A stretch of DNA of 64,000 nt from Anisus vortex (Eukaryota; Mollusca; Gastropoda; Planorbidae). The notes under the pieces are model-generated. The model ran no database searches. It saw nothing but the letters and a program-made list of their open reading frames with translations, and had not been told where the DNA came from. Made by a program: the position numbers and the translations under genes. The DNA lies in contig OX421502.1 in assembly GCA_949126835.1 (NCBI GenBank), positions 34,296,482-34,360,481 of the forward strand. The letters are read 5' to 3'. This document shows, piece after piece, positions 10,806 through 21,751 of the stretch. Position 1 is the first letter of the stretch; each line of letters begins with the position of its first letter.

Positions 10806-12340
10806 GAGGGATCAGCAACCTAAGGTACGCGTGCCAAACTAGGCACGCAGAGCGATTTTCAATGGCACGCCAGATACCTTTAAGAGGTGTTTTTATTGGT
10901 TAAAAAAAAGCACAACATTTTCCGGTTTTGAATGAGGAATACTGATTGTTGAAGCCGATGTTTCCGAATTACATAGCGACACATTTCAATGAGTTGAAGT
11001 TGCATTTACAAAGACCGTTGGAATGAATTTAAACTGGACATATCTTGACGTGAAATCAATTTCAAAACAATTAACTTCATGTACATCCCTATATTAATCC
11101 ATATATTAAGATAGATAGTTGGGCTTTTTCAGAAGTAAAAATGGAGTTTTTAATTTAAAGGCATCAAATTGATGGACCATTTTCTTTCATACCACATCAA
11201 GCTTAACTGGTTTGACCTTACTACAACTTTCTTAGATCTTGATCTTTTTTAGATGAAGGGATATTGGCGAATTTAAAATGCAGCAAGCTGAATTTTAAAC
11301 GTTTAAAAATTGGGCATTCCAGTGTGCCTATTTGCGGAAAAAGTCTAGAAGGAAGCTGCCTAGTAACGCCATCTGTTATTCTCAACTGCTAGGCATTCGA
11401 TCTTTTACTTTCAGCTTTTGGTTCATTTTACACCTGTGAACATATTTTATCGCACATGAAATCGGTTTTAAGCATACAACCTACACTCGATCGTTCATTA
11501 ATTGATGCAGACTAATTACATATAAAAGAGTTCATCTTCTTTAATGAAACATAAATATAAGTAATTTTTAATCAAATTAATTTGTATTATTTATTTAATA
11601 AATCTAAGAGACTTATTAAATAGCACTACATTAAGTGATATCTGTAATGATTCATTTTTAAAATCTATACTTCTTAAATGGACAAACAATTAATGCGGAA
11701 ATGTTAATTTACAACTGTTTAACGTAAATTATTTCAATTCTCTAATAATTAAATCTTGTAATGAATACCATAATGTTGGATTTACAAAAAGAAATAATAA
11801 CTAGTCAAGTAATATTGCAAAACAGAACTTGTTTGGCATCACGATAGACTCAAATGTAGAAACTTTTTTTTTTAAAGGGAGATAAAAAAAAACCGCTTTA
11901 TTTGCGATAATATTTCTAAAATTTTAATGTTTTTTTTTCTTTTATAAAAAGAATAGATTGCTTATAACTTTGAAATGATCAAACTGTAAAACTTATTTGA
12001 AAATTATATAAATGTGATATAACTAAAAAATAAATATGTATATTTTCAAACATTATATTAAATACCCAGTTTGTATGATTACCAAATATCTATCCAACTA
12101 AACGATGATGGCACCTGGTTCTACGTCTTGAAAACTCTATAATGCAAATCTAAACATAGGTTTCTCTGTTAAACTGAGATCAAAATGTAATTATTATTAT
12201 GAGGTGTATTTGTCCTATAAAATAATTGTAAATATGTCTTAATAAAGCAGGATGACTTATAGCTGTTGGAACGCAAAATGATTTAGAAATCCTAGTTTAG
12301 CGCACTGTTAGTGTTGTTAGCAAAAGGTTGCCGACCTTTG
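10806..12340 (+). mobile_element. hAT-type DNA transposon, 1.5 kb, decayed
   Basis: The left end is GAGGGATCAGCAACCTAAGG and the right end is AAAAGGTTGCCGACCTTTG, degenerate versions of the CAGGGGTCGGCAACCT terminal inverted repeat seen elsewhere in the window. The flanks GTGTAGAT and GTGTAAAT agree in 7 of 8 positions, fitting a hAT target duplication. The interior contains a transposase relic (11411-11515), so this was once a coding element rather than a simple MITE. It sits in intron 2 of the cadherin gene. Confidence 0.8.
11411..11515 (+). pseudogene. hAT transposase C-terminal relic
   Basis: A 34-codon open stretch reads AFGSFYTCEHILSHMKSV and ends in RSLIDAD before a stop. The spacing F-G-S-x-Y-x-C-E-x-x-x-S-x-M-K followed by R-S-L-x-D is the recognisable C-terminal part of hAT-family transposases (the dimerisation region). 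Typical members continue T-D-x-x-L, and here a stop follows. I find no intact N-terminal BED finger or catalytic region in frame upstream, so the gene is dead. Confidence 0.72.
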
Positions 12341-12693
12341 GTGTAAATGTTAGCAAGATGTCACAACTCCTTCAGGTAGGCGCTCTAAAAGTCCACGTCA
12401 ATGACATAGTTAAAATCTTTCCTGAAGGCGCTCAGAAAGTATCTAACGGCCACACTGGAAGAAAGTCTTAAAGACCAACTGAAGAGCTTTTTATAAAAAT
12501 TGAGTTAACAGTTGATTTAGACAGTAAATAGTATAAAAATATATTGCTGAAAGTTTGAGATTTCAAAAAAAGGTCTTTGTATTTTAAAAATGTAATTTAA
12601 AGGGGTCCGAAGCGACGAGATTTGGAATAGCTCATTTACGCATTTCATTCAGCCTAAACCGGAAGTGACGTTAAGTAAAGGAGTAAACAAAGT

Positions 12694-14244
12694 ATGGCTA
12701 CGTTAAATCCCTACTCTTATGATCCCCAACATTCAAGTTCAAGTGAACATAGCGAATCCGAAGACAGCTGTGTAACAATTTTAAACGATACAGAAGATGT
12801 ATTGGAGGAGTAAGAGCTGGAAAATAACCTATGGTAATTATTTTGTGTCGTATAAATATATAATTTACTTTAGATCCTAGCCACATCACCCAGCCTTTAC
12901 AAGTCAATTTACTTAGTTAGTCGACTTAGACTTAGGACTTAGGGCCTAGACTCTAGATATAATAATAATAGAAAAAGTTATAATTTACTACAGTAGGCCT
13001 ACTATCAGTATCATATCTTATTCATTACAGATGTTCCTTCTATATAGGCTAATCCTATATTTTATATAGGCTCTATATAATTATATGAAACACCCTTAGT
13101 GGCCTTAGCTTCTAAAGGCTTACCTACGGGTAAATGCCAATAATGGAATAAATTTTACTGCCATAGGCCTACCTTATAAAAGTTACTTCCTAATATTAAT
13201 ATGTCTTTAATAATGAATTAGTTTTTCTGTCTGAGATGGGCTATGGTAGGTAGTATAAGCAAAGAATCAAAGATGTAGGCTATGGCTTAGGTTTTTGGCA
13301 TAATAAAAATCCTACGCCCCCCCCCCCTTTTACTTACTTTTTTTAAGCATTAATATTAATAAGGTTATGTCTCCCAATGTTATTACTATTTATTATGACT
13401 CATAATAACTTGTGCTCATAATATGAGCATAATTAACTTTTATACATACCCGGTACATTAGTAAAGATTAATTTTATTAATTATATTTATATAATATAAT
13501 AATATCTCATCATCAATTTAAATTTAATATACCAGTATCGGTACTTAAAGGCATTTTTTTTTTTGAACAGGTGTGCATGTTTAAATTGTCGAATACCAGC
13601 GGCCAAGGCAGAATGAAAATGCTGCCATGATGAAGAGCTAATCATCCAGAAGTGACCAAAGTAAGCTGCATTACAGGCCACCCTGACTTTAATGCTGCAT
13701 TCTTGAACATAACAGTTCTAGAGATAGCATTCCTTCAATATTGTGAAGACAATGGCTATTGACTAAGTATTGACCAGATCCGAGGGACATACACAGGTAT
13801 TTAAGCCTGAATATAAGGCCTATTGCTTTAAATTTTCTAAAACTTTGCAGCCTGGACATTTAAAAAAATTAAAATAAGGTGCATAGTCTTAACCTCATTC
13901 AATATTTGAAAAAAACAAATGCTATTGTTTATTGTAATATTTTAATTACAAATTTTAAGATAAAAAAACAAAGAAGCACAATGACAGGTACTAATTCAAA
14001 GTATTGTTAATTATTTGTAAAAAAAATAATACATATTTAACAATAAGTAATAAGTATTGTTACATTTTTCAGAAAATACAGATATGTGGCATACAAACTG
14101 TTTGCCAGATGGATATGGCAAGGACTAGACAGAAGAACAAGACTGGTACTACCCGCCTGTGTGGTTAAAAAAATAAGAAAAAAAATTCCAAGCGAAGTGT
14201 ACACTGGGTTTAAATTTAAATATCCTCGATGTTTAAGAATTTAA
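12694..14244 (+). pseudogene. P2X7-receptor C-terminal-domain-like gene, three exons, decayed
   Basis: Exon 1 (12694-12833) starts MATLNPYSYDPQHSSSSEHS and has an in-frame stop at 12811. It ends at a GTAATT donor with two bases TG. Exon 2 (13571-13796) supplies G, giving Trp, and reads WCACLNC ... KCCHDEELIIQK with several stops. Exon 3 (14073-14244) reads KYRYVAYKLFARWIWQGLD, then RLVLPACVVKKIR, IPSEVYTGFKF and YPR before a stop. The C-x-C-x-x-C, C-C-H and A-Y-x-x-F-x-R-W order, and the ending P-S-E-x-Y-T-G-F-K, match the cysteine-rich zinc-binding domain at the C-terminus of P2X7 receptors, which is also found as stand-alone proteins in many aquatic animals. Stops, plus a frame shift between exons 2 and 3, show decay. 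There are no P2X channel segments. It lies inside the TTAA-bounded element. Confidence 0.7.
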
Positions 14245-14766
14245 ATAAATGTAATTTATTTTCAAGCAAAGTTTCATTTCTTATATTTTGAAATTACTAT
14301 CTTTGCATGTAAATACACTACCCATTTTCATTAGATAAATGATGTTAATAAACATTTAAAAATAATTGTTGTGCTTTATGCATAACTTTAAATACAAAAT
14401 TGTAATGTAATTGTAAACTTTAATGTATTTTTTAGTATTACTCAATGCAATAGTCAAAAACAAATATATCATTACCATCATCATAAAGTTAAAGCCAATC
14501 CCTTGTGTAAAAATACAAAGGTTTTTAAAATGTGACATATTTGCCATCAAGCTTAAGAAACATTTTAGAAACAAATTATTACCATAAACTATGAAATAGA
14601 ATATAGGAAATCATTATCAAAATCTATTTTTTTAAAAGCTATGATAAATGACATTAATAAGTTATCTGTAAGTTAAAAATACTTTAATCAGAATAATTCA
14701 AGTCACAAGAGTTGTGTAAAGGAATTTTCTAAACTTAAAAAGCTATGATTAAAATCAGTAGCAATT

Positions 14767-16900
14767 TTACGCTTTTGTGGGTGTCGAACATTCTTGAGGT
14801 ACAATTTCTGTCATTGGCTTTGTGAGGTGGTATGTTAACTGAAGTAATTCCACTTTTCTTGCATCATTTCTTACTTGTTTCCTATGACAAATTAAGAAGT
14901 ATAATCATGAGTTCATAAATTTCCAAATGATTTAGATCAAACAGATAATTAACAATATAGCCAGTTTTAAAATTAGTAATTTACATTTACATTTTACTCA
15001 TACAAAAAGGGCAAACATAAAATGAATTACCGGTATGTAGGGAAATTCAATACTATTTTGTCTTAGCAAGAAAAAATATATGCCTACCTTTAGCACCAAA
15101 GGACCAGGTATCAATGTATCATTCTTCTCACCATCATTGGCAGGGTTCACACACTCCTCATCAACTTGAGAATTCTAAACAATATATTTTAAAAAATCAT
15201 TTCTACACCTTCTACAAACTTCAAAATTTGTTACATTATTAATTATTATTCATTATATATTTAAATATGTTTAAATATATTCCCTTCTTTTCAATACCAG
15301 TACTATATATTAAACCTTTTTATTTTAAAGTGCATCAGCTTTATAATTAAAACACCTTAACGTATCAATAATTTTAACTGAAATGATTTGCGGTTGATGT
15401 AAATTACCATAATTTCAGGCGCATTGTTTTGTATGGCAGTAATGTCCTTAAAAGACAGACGTGAACCTATTTCTGTTAAAACCTGAAATTTAAAAAACAA
15501 TATGATTATATTATTATAGTATTATAGGCCAAAAGAAAAATGATGTCCTAACTTCTCACTATCATTGCAATGATTAATATATTTCTCAATATAAGCCATT
15601 AAATGCCTTCTATGTAGGGGTTCAGAACTCTTCATAAACAACAAAAAAATGAAACCATATCTCTATGTGCCCTCATACACACAATTTCTAGATGATACAT
15701 TGTTTTAATCCAATAGTCCATACTTCTACAACCGACTCCAAAGTTTATTTAAGTATTATACATTTAACATTTAAAAAAATGTTCACTTAGTCATGATTAG
15801 GCCTACATATATTTTATAATTAAATTGATTTTGTATTATCATCGTTATTTGTAGTTGATGTTACTACATACCACTTTAGTTTCAGAAGCATTGCTTTGTA
15901 CAGCAGTATTAATAATATGTGCAATTGGCCGTCTTGAATCCAAGGTTCGGGAAAAATCAATTTCTGATAAAACCTGAAATTAAATTTTAGTGTTGTATTT
16001 AAAAAAAAGCTTGAATTATTAATCATTGAACATTTTAAAACACTACTACCACCCAACAGGCACACAAGTACCATTCACATCCAAGCTTTTTCACTATTGG
16101 CTATTGATATAATGTGGTGTAGGGCCTACCTACTGGAAAGCAAGAATGCATTTAATAATAAAATATATAGGCCTATATTATAATAAAAAATTTAATGTAT
16201 TTTCCATTAACATCATTTATTGTTGATTTTAGCATACCATTTTAGTAACCGAGGCTTTGCTTGGTACAGCAGCGTTAATACATGCAGTGGCAGACTTGAG
16301 TTTGGGCCTGAGGCGCCAGAAAAATCCATTTCTGATAAAACCTGAAATTAAATTTTAGTCTAATAAATCTAATATAATATAATTGGGCTATTAGTTAAAA
16401 TTTCTCCAATTTTTATACTATAATAATTATAATAACATGGCCTAACTTGATTTAAAAAAAAAACTATAACTAGGCCTAACGTTTAATAATAAATACTCAA
16501 TACTAGGCCTACTGTCACTGTGTAGTGTGTAGGAGTGTAGTCTTAGTAGGCCTACTAATCATAATTTTTTAAAAATACTACCAGTAGGCCTACAAATAAA
16601 TAAAATAGCCTATGTTTAAAGTTTAATATTTTAAAGTAGTAGGCTTAGGCCTAATTATTAGTAGAAGGCTACAAGTAAGTACAAGTTACAAGTAATAATA
16701 ACTAGTTAGCCTAGTTAGTAATAAGCTATAAAACTTATTTAACTTAATAAAAGTCCTAGGCCTAATCAAATACTAATCTTAAAACTAATAGATAGTAGGC
16801 CTATATTTTTTTATTTTAAAAACTTACCTTTAATTTAAACTGAAATGCTCTATTTTCTGTACAGCTCCTCTTGTTTTGGTTGGTTTAGGAGTTTAGGCAA
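14767..16900 (-). CDS. Unrecognised minus-strand multi-exon gene with duplicated exons
   Basis: I do not recognise the product. Reading right to left, a leader exon ends at a strong donor (AAAG|GTAAGT, exon edge 16828). Then come exons at 16238-16341, 15872-15973 (102 bp), 15408-15482 (75 bp), 15088-15174 (87 bp) and 14767-14881, which ends at a stop. Most are flanked by good acceptors (TTTCAG or TTTAG) and by GTATGT, GTAATT or GTAGGC donors. The three middle-right exons begin alike (VLSEIDFS, VLSEMDFS, VLTEIGS) and two have lengths divisible by three, so they look like copies of one phase-0 exon. The 16238 copy is 104 bp and shifts frame. The last exon reads well (QVRNDARKVELLQLTYHL) only in a frame that does not join its neighbour cleanly. 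So the gene is either damaged or my splice choice there is wrong. Confidence 0.4.
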
Positions 16901-17380
16901 CTTTAGGGCTTAGATTTAGTAGAGGATTTATCTAAACCGCTACCGGTAAATGCATTATATAGAAATATACTGGATACTGCACCAAGGAGTAATCTATAAT
17001 AGGTCTAACAGATTGTACCGAATTTTCTCTTCAGGCATTGACAGAAGCTTGTTCCTGGTGAAAAACCACAGTATCGAACCATTTTCGAACAAAAAAACAA
17101 CAAACTAGTTCCGAGTCAGAGAACTGTACACTATGAAGTTTTTCACCTTTGTGTGACGTCACGACAGTGTGTTGACAAGAAATTGCAAATCTCGAATGGC
17201 TACGAGATTTGTTTACTTCATCTCCCAAAAAACACACATTTAAATGATAATATTGAGCTAATTACTTGAAATTTGAGTTTAATATTTTGTAAAAATGATT
17301 TTTTTAGCATTTGGATACTAAATACACGTATTAAAATAGTTTGCGCGATTGACACGGAAACCTGTTCACTTGGTCTTTAA

Positions 17381-18086
17381 GTCACACTTTTCGCATTTTG
17401 ATAAAATGTTTAATGCACATTTAAACTTTAAAACGCCCCACCAATGTCATATATTAAAAAAGGACATAAACAAAATTAATTGTTAGTTCGATTAATATAT
17501 TTTTTCATCAAACTTCACCATAAACAGAATGTAAAACTTAAAATATTTAGTTTAAATAAATTGAAAACAAAACGGATGTCGTTAGATCATTCTTCATGTT
17601 TGTTGGACTTTTTGATAGTACTATAGTAATAATATACCACTGTTTTGAAATTAATACAACAAAATGCTTAAAACATAAGCCTTTCCAAAAACTATTTAAT
17701 GATAAAGATAGTAGTATTAGTCTGTTACACTGTCGGTAATGTCAACATGGTGTAAATTCACATAAGATTCCCCATTTGATAGGGTGCAGAGTTTTTTTCA
17801 ATGAGTGCCATGCAGTTCATATTATTTTTCTCTTCTAGCTACCATGAATGGGGTCTACATAAAGGCATTGTCATTAAATTATAGTAAATGGAAACAGAGT
17901 ATTGTATTTGTTTGAAGCCTTCAAGCCACATTGTTTAGCAAATCCTTAAATGTTACAATCTCATTTTCGCTAGCATAATGTGACTATATCAAATAGTCTT
18001 TTGAATGTCCATCACATAACTACGACACATTTTGTTATTTCAGATAAATTGTTGTTTTCTAACTAAAATGCTAACGTTTATAGAAC
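17381..18086. other. AT-rich intron sequence, nothing seen
   Basis: No repeat family or coding pattern recognised between the TTAA-bounded element and the SINE at 18087. Confidence 0.5.
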
Positions 18087-18250
18087 ACAGGGGGCTCGGT
18101 GGTCGTGCGGCAGCGCGTTCGGCAGGCGTACTGAAGGTCCCGGGTTTGAATCCTGGCGCAGGCTAGTTTTTTTTTTCCCAGGTCTGGAGGGTGTCCACGA
18201 GTCTACCCAGCTCTGTGCATAGTGCTGGCCACCTAGTACTTGTAACAATA
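18087..18250 (+). mobile_element. tRNA-derived SINE, family A (short copy)
   Basis: The head reads GGGGGCTCGGTGGTCGTGCG and then a box-B-like GGGTTTGAATCCTGG. The body contains CCCAGCTCTGTGCATAGTG and CTGGCCACCTAGTA, then stops early. Same family as 18993. Confidence 0.75.
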
Positions 18251-18596
18251 ACGAATCAAACTTAACAAAGCACATTTACAAAGAAACAAATTTCAAATAA
18301 TGAAAATCTTATCATATTTTCTATCAAATTAAATTAAATATAGGCCTATTCAATACATTGAAGATTAAACCAAATTCAATTCAGATACATGCATTTCATA
18401 ATAATTGGCATTTAAAGTTTAAGTATGAATTATTATGAATTGTCTTAAACTTAAACTGAACCAAAAATAGAACTTTATTCAAACAAAATCCGGATAATAA
18501 AAAAAATAAAAGAAAATATCAAATTGTATATCATATTAAATTGTATGTTAATAGTTATTTTATTTAAGAACTGATTCAATCCAAGTATATAGGCCT

Positions 18597-18982
18597 ATAG
18601 TAGTAGATTAGTAGATTAGTAGATTAGTAGATTAGTAGATTAGTAGATTAGTAGATTAGTAGATTAGTAGATTAGTAGATTAGTAGATTAGTAGATTAGT
18701 AGATAAGTAGATTAGTAGATAAGTAGATTAGTAGATTAGTAGATTAGTAGATTAGTAGATAAGTAGATTAGTAGATTAGTAGATTAGTAGATTAGTAGAT
18801 TAGTAGATTAGTAGATAAGTAGATTAGTAGATTAGTAGATTAGTAGATAAGTAGATTAGTAGATTAGTAGATTAGTAGATTAGTAGATTAGTAGATTAGT
18901 ACATTAGTACATTAGTAGATAAGTAGATTAGTAGATCAGTAGATTAGTAGATAAGTAGATTAGTAGATTAGTAGATAAGTAG
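18597..18982. repeat. 8-bp minisatellite (TAGTAGAT)n
   Basis: About 48 tandem copies of TAGTAGAT with a recurring AAGTAGAT variant. It ends about ten bases before a SINE. Confidence 0.97.
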
Positions 18983-18992
18983 CCTAGATTAG

Positions 18993-19258
18993 AGTGGGGC
19001 AAGGTGGTCGAGCGGCACGCATTCGACTGGCAAATCGAAGTTTAATCGAAGGTCCTGGATTCGAATCCTGCGGCAGGCTAGGATTTCTTCCCTGATTCTA
19101 TCCAGCTCTGATGGGTACCTGACCTTAGTTGGGGTAAACTAAAGCCTGCTGTGCATAGTGCTAGCCACACAATCACCTAGTATGCCGTGGCCACAGGAAC
19201 TGGTGAACGCTGCTTCACCGTCCCTATGGATCAGTTTGGTCCGACGGGATACTTTACT
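18993..19258 (+). mobile_element. tRNA-derived SINE, family A (best copy)
   Basis: The head has a box-A-like GGTGGTCGAGCGG and a box-B-like GGATTCGAATCC. The body then has CCAGCTCTGATGGGTACC, AGTATGCCGTGGCCACAG, GTGAACGCTGCTTCACC and the ending TTTGGTCCGACGGG. It is the most complete member in the window and serves as reference for the other copies. It shows no coding capacity, so it would have needed LINE proteins to move. Confidence 0.85.
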
Positions 19259-19435
19259 TACTTTTACTATTTTTCTGAAGGGCTCATATTCGATGCACAA
19301 AATACTCAATGCAGACAACCTCGACTGGGTCATTGTGCTTCTTAATTAATTTTTTTTATTTTAAAGTCTTGAAAATGACTTTTCTCCAGAACAATTAGTG
19401 ACTGAAGCCTTGATAGCCTTTAGGAAAATCCGGCC

Positions 19436-19535
19436 CTGCTGGCCACTCAATCACCTAGTATGTCATGGCCACAGAAACTGGTGAAAGCTGCTTCACCGGC
19501 CCTGTGGATTAATTCGGTCCGACGGGGTGCTTTAC
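19436..19535 (+). mobile_element. SINE family A, 3' fragment
   Basis: Carries only the tail: ACCTAGTATGTCATGGCCAC, CTGCTTCACCGGCCC and GGTCCGACGGGG. The tRNA-like head is absent, as in 5'-truncated insertions. Confidence 0.75.
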
Positions 19536-19630
19536 TTTTATGGAAGATGATAAATTTTTTTTAAGTAAATAAATTATTTACAAAAACTGTGTCAATCTGT
19601 CACTGTCATGATTTAATGTCATCCTTGCAG

Positions 19631-19793
19631 GCACTCTGACAGTTCTTGTGAATGTCACTGACGTGAATGACAACAACCCGATCTTCACCCAGCAGGACTA
19701 CTCCTACAGCGTGGTGGAAACGGCAGCGGTTGGTGACATCATCGGCAAGGTTACGGCGACCGACAGGGATACGGGAAAGAACGCCGACATCCG
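19631..19793 (+). CDS. Protocadherin-like gene, exon 3: end of EC2, start of EC3
   Basis: Acceptor CCTTGCAG; donor GTAAAC. The single base carried from exon 2 completes Gly and the frame reads GTLTVLVNVTDVNDNNPIF, the EC2-EC3 linker with an intact DxNDN calcium motif. It continues with YSVVETAAVGD and VTATDRDTGKNADIR, the first half of EC3, with the expected D-x-D calcium motif. The exon is 163 bases and leaves two bases (CG). The intron before it is 9.8 kb and filled with transposons. Confidence 0.9.
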
Positions 19794-20280
19794 GTAAACA
19801 GCCGCTCTTCTGCGCACACACACACACAAACATACACAAGAACAAATCCATTAAACAAAAAAAAACAAAAAAAAGTCATATTGCACGACAGTAAGAAATA
19901 CTGACATGAAATGACATGACAAGTCTCCTGACATTTTGTTTTATATTTTCACGTCTGGCACTGGTTTTTATCCCCAACTAAGTTTCTACTTGTCCCCCCC
20001 CCCTGCTCCTGTAGAAATAACAACAAGTGATATTATATACTGATATATCTTACATCATAGCGTTTATCTTATAGAACGATTCAATCTTTAGTTGTTCCCT
20101 CACTTGAAGAGAACACCAAGGGCCTGCCCCCATTCATCAACAAACAAAACACATTATGTAATAAAAAAAGGAACACATAGATAAATTTATGAAACAAATA
20201 ATTTGTGTATTGGCATTAACATAGGAAATTGTTTTCTTAACGGTCACAGAAACTGTAGAACTCTCAAATATAAAAAAATC

Positions 20281-20360
20281 TTAACTCTTTCCATACGTAA
20301 AATCAAGCCGAGCCATAACGTTACGGTATACAGTATGGCAAAACGTATTGAAAGAGTTAA
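20281..20360. mobile_element. 80-bp foldback with TTAA ends
   Basis: It starts TTAACTCTTTCCATACGT and ends ACGTATTGAAAGAGTTAA, nearly perfect inverse complements of 18 bases. TTAA at both tips fits a tiny MITE of the piggyBac or another TTAA-targeting group. A related tip (TTAACTCTTTCCATCC) occurs at 37519. Confidence 0.6.
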
Positions 20361-21654
20361 CTCTACTCTCGATCCCAATGGTGGCGCCAAAAAGTTGTCC
20401 GAAATCCAATAGCTTTCCCTTACTTGACATACGTTAGTGTATATATAATATATATATATATATATAATATATTTATAACAAGAATTGAATCACTCTATCA
20501 GTAAATTATCTTGTCATAAAACCGGCCCATTCAATTCTTATCTTGACTTGGAACTATTACACGTCACAGTTGAAGAACTGTATTCCAGGAACCACTCGCT
20601 CACAGATAAAGAGATACAAGAAAATGTGTTTTCTTCATTGTTCCTGTTTGTTTTTGTTTTTAAATTGCAACATTTTGTTGTACACAGATACTCAATTACC
20701 TTTCTATATTTTCTTTTCCATTTATTCTATCCATAGATCCATTTGTTTTGTCAAAGAACAAAGATGTCCTTGTTAGGCGAACAATCTTTGAAATATTTTT
20801 TTCTTTAAACCTAAAAAAAATATTTGTTTTTCGTTTAATGATAGAGATCCCAGTTTTTTAGTTTATTCTAATTGATATGGAAACAGAACATAGTTTATTA
20901 GTCTTTGCTTCTGGGACACTACTTCTGTTTTTCTGTCTTCTGTTTTTGTTGTGCTTTTCTGTCTCCTGATTTACTGCCATTCTATTTTTACTTTTTAATT
21001 TGGTCTGGAATTGGCTATAGGTTTTTTCCTCAGCGTGCGAATATTTGTTTTTTGTTAATTAGCGTTTAGTCAATCCAAGTTTTTGTTGTATTGTGATTTA
21101 TTCATTACAGCCTGTTGCCCTCACTCATTTATTTATTCCTTCACTAGATCAGTTATTTAATACTCTATCAAGCATATACATTATTAATGGTATTACTGAT
21201 TTATTCAAATATGATTAATTTATTTAAACATTGATTCACCGACTTACCGGATCATTTACTTGCGCATTTCATTTTTTCATGTATTTACTCACTCACTCAT
21301 TTAAACACTCACTCAATCGCATTCACTCTCATTCCTATATCCCGTCACTCATTCAAACACTCATTCACGAACTCATTTTTTTTTATTCATTCATTTACGT
21401 ATTTATTTATTTCTTTACTCAATCACTCGTTCATTTATTATGCCATTCACTAATCTACTACATCACAGCAATAACTCACTAACACAATGACTCACTCCCT
21501 CAGCCTCTCAAAGATCCCACTAACTGCCTAGCTCATTTACTCACTCATTCACACCATTCACAAATTCACGCATAATCCCCTCCCTCCACACTGCACTACA
21601 TTCATTCATTCTCAATGTGTTTTATTCCGCCCTCCTCTCCCCCTCCAACTCTAG
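20361..21654. other. Intron 3, low-complexity, no gene
   Basis: AT-rich, with a short (TA)n near 20445-20465. From about 21225 to 21610 there is a degenerate CATTCACTCA/TTCATTTA type repeat. No gene recognised. Confidence 0.55.
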
Positions 21655-21751
21655 GTACACAATCACCGTGACTGGACGGGACAGTCGAGCTAAACAGCTG
21701 TTCGACATCGACCAGGTCACGGGAGAAGTGACCATTATCTCCCATTTGCAG
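21655..21751 (+). CDS. Protocadherin-like gene, exon 4: middle of EC3
   Basis: Acceptor CAACTCTAG; donor GTAGGT. Exon 3's two bases plus the first G complete Arg, and the frame reads RYTITVTGRDSRAKQLFDID then TGEVTIISHLQ. F-x-I-D-x-x-T-G-x-V is the standard middle strand pattern of a cadherin repeat. The exon is 97 bases and ends in phase 0. A cadherin repeat should continue with an L-D-R-E motif; it is not at the start of the next firm exon (26120), which points to a further exon (see 25227). Confidence 0.87.

Larger units (their letters stand above)
12468..17380. mobile_element. TTAA-bounded 4.9-kb DNA transposon with two opposed genes
   Basis: TTAA lies at 12468-12471 and again at 17377-17380. 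Inside the TTAA the left end reads AGACCAACTGAAGAG and the right end, reverse-complemented, AGACCAAGTGAACAGG: an inverted pair of about 12-14 bases with one mismatch in the first 12. TTAA target duplications are typical of the piggyBac and Kolobok superfamilies. Within the ends are a plus-strand three-exon relic with a P2X7 C-terminal-like domain (12694-14244) and a minus-strand set of short exons with good splice sites (14767 to about 16900). Further right, minus-strand sequence near 17075 begins MVRYCGFSPGTSF, which faintly recalls the start of a THAP finger (Kolobok transposases carry THAP domains); I do not rely on this. I do not recognise the element as a whole. It lies in intron 2 of the cadherin gene. 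Confidence 0.62.

Noticed and set aside
12694..14244. A real P2X7 receptor gene
   Set aside because: Only the cysteine-rich tail domain is present, with no channel segments, and the frame has several stops.
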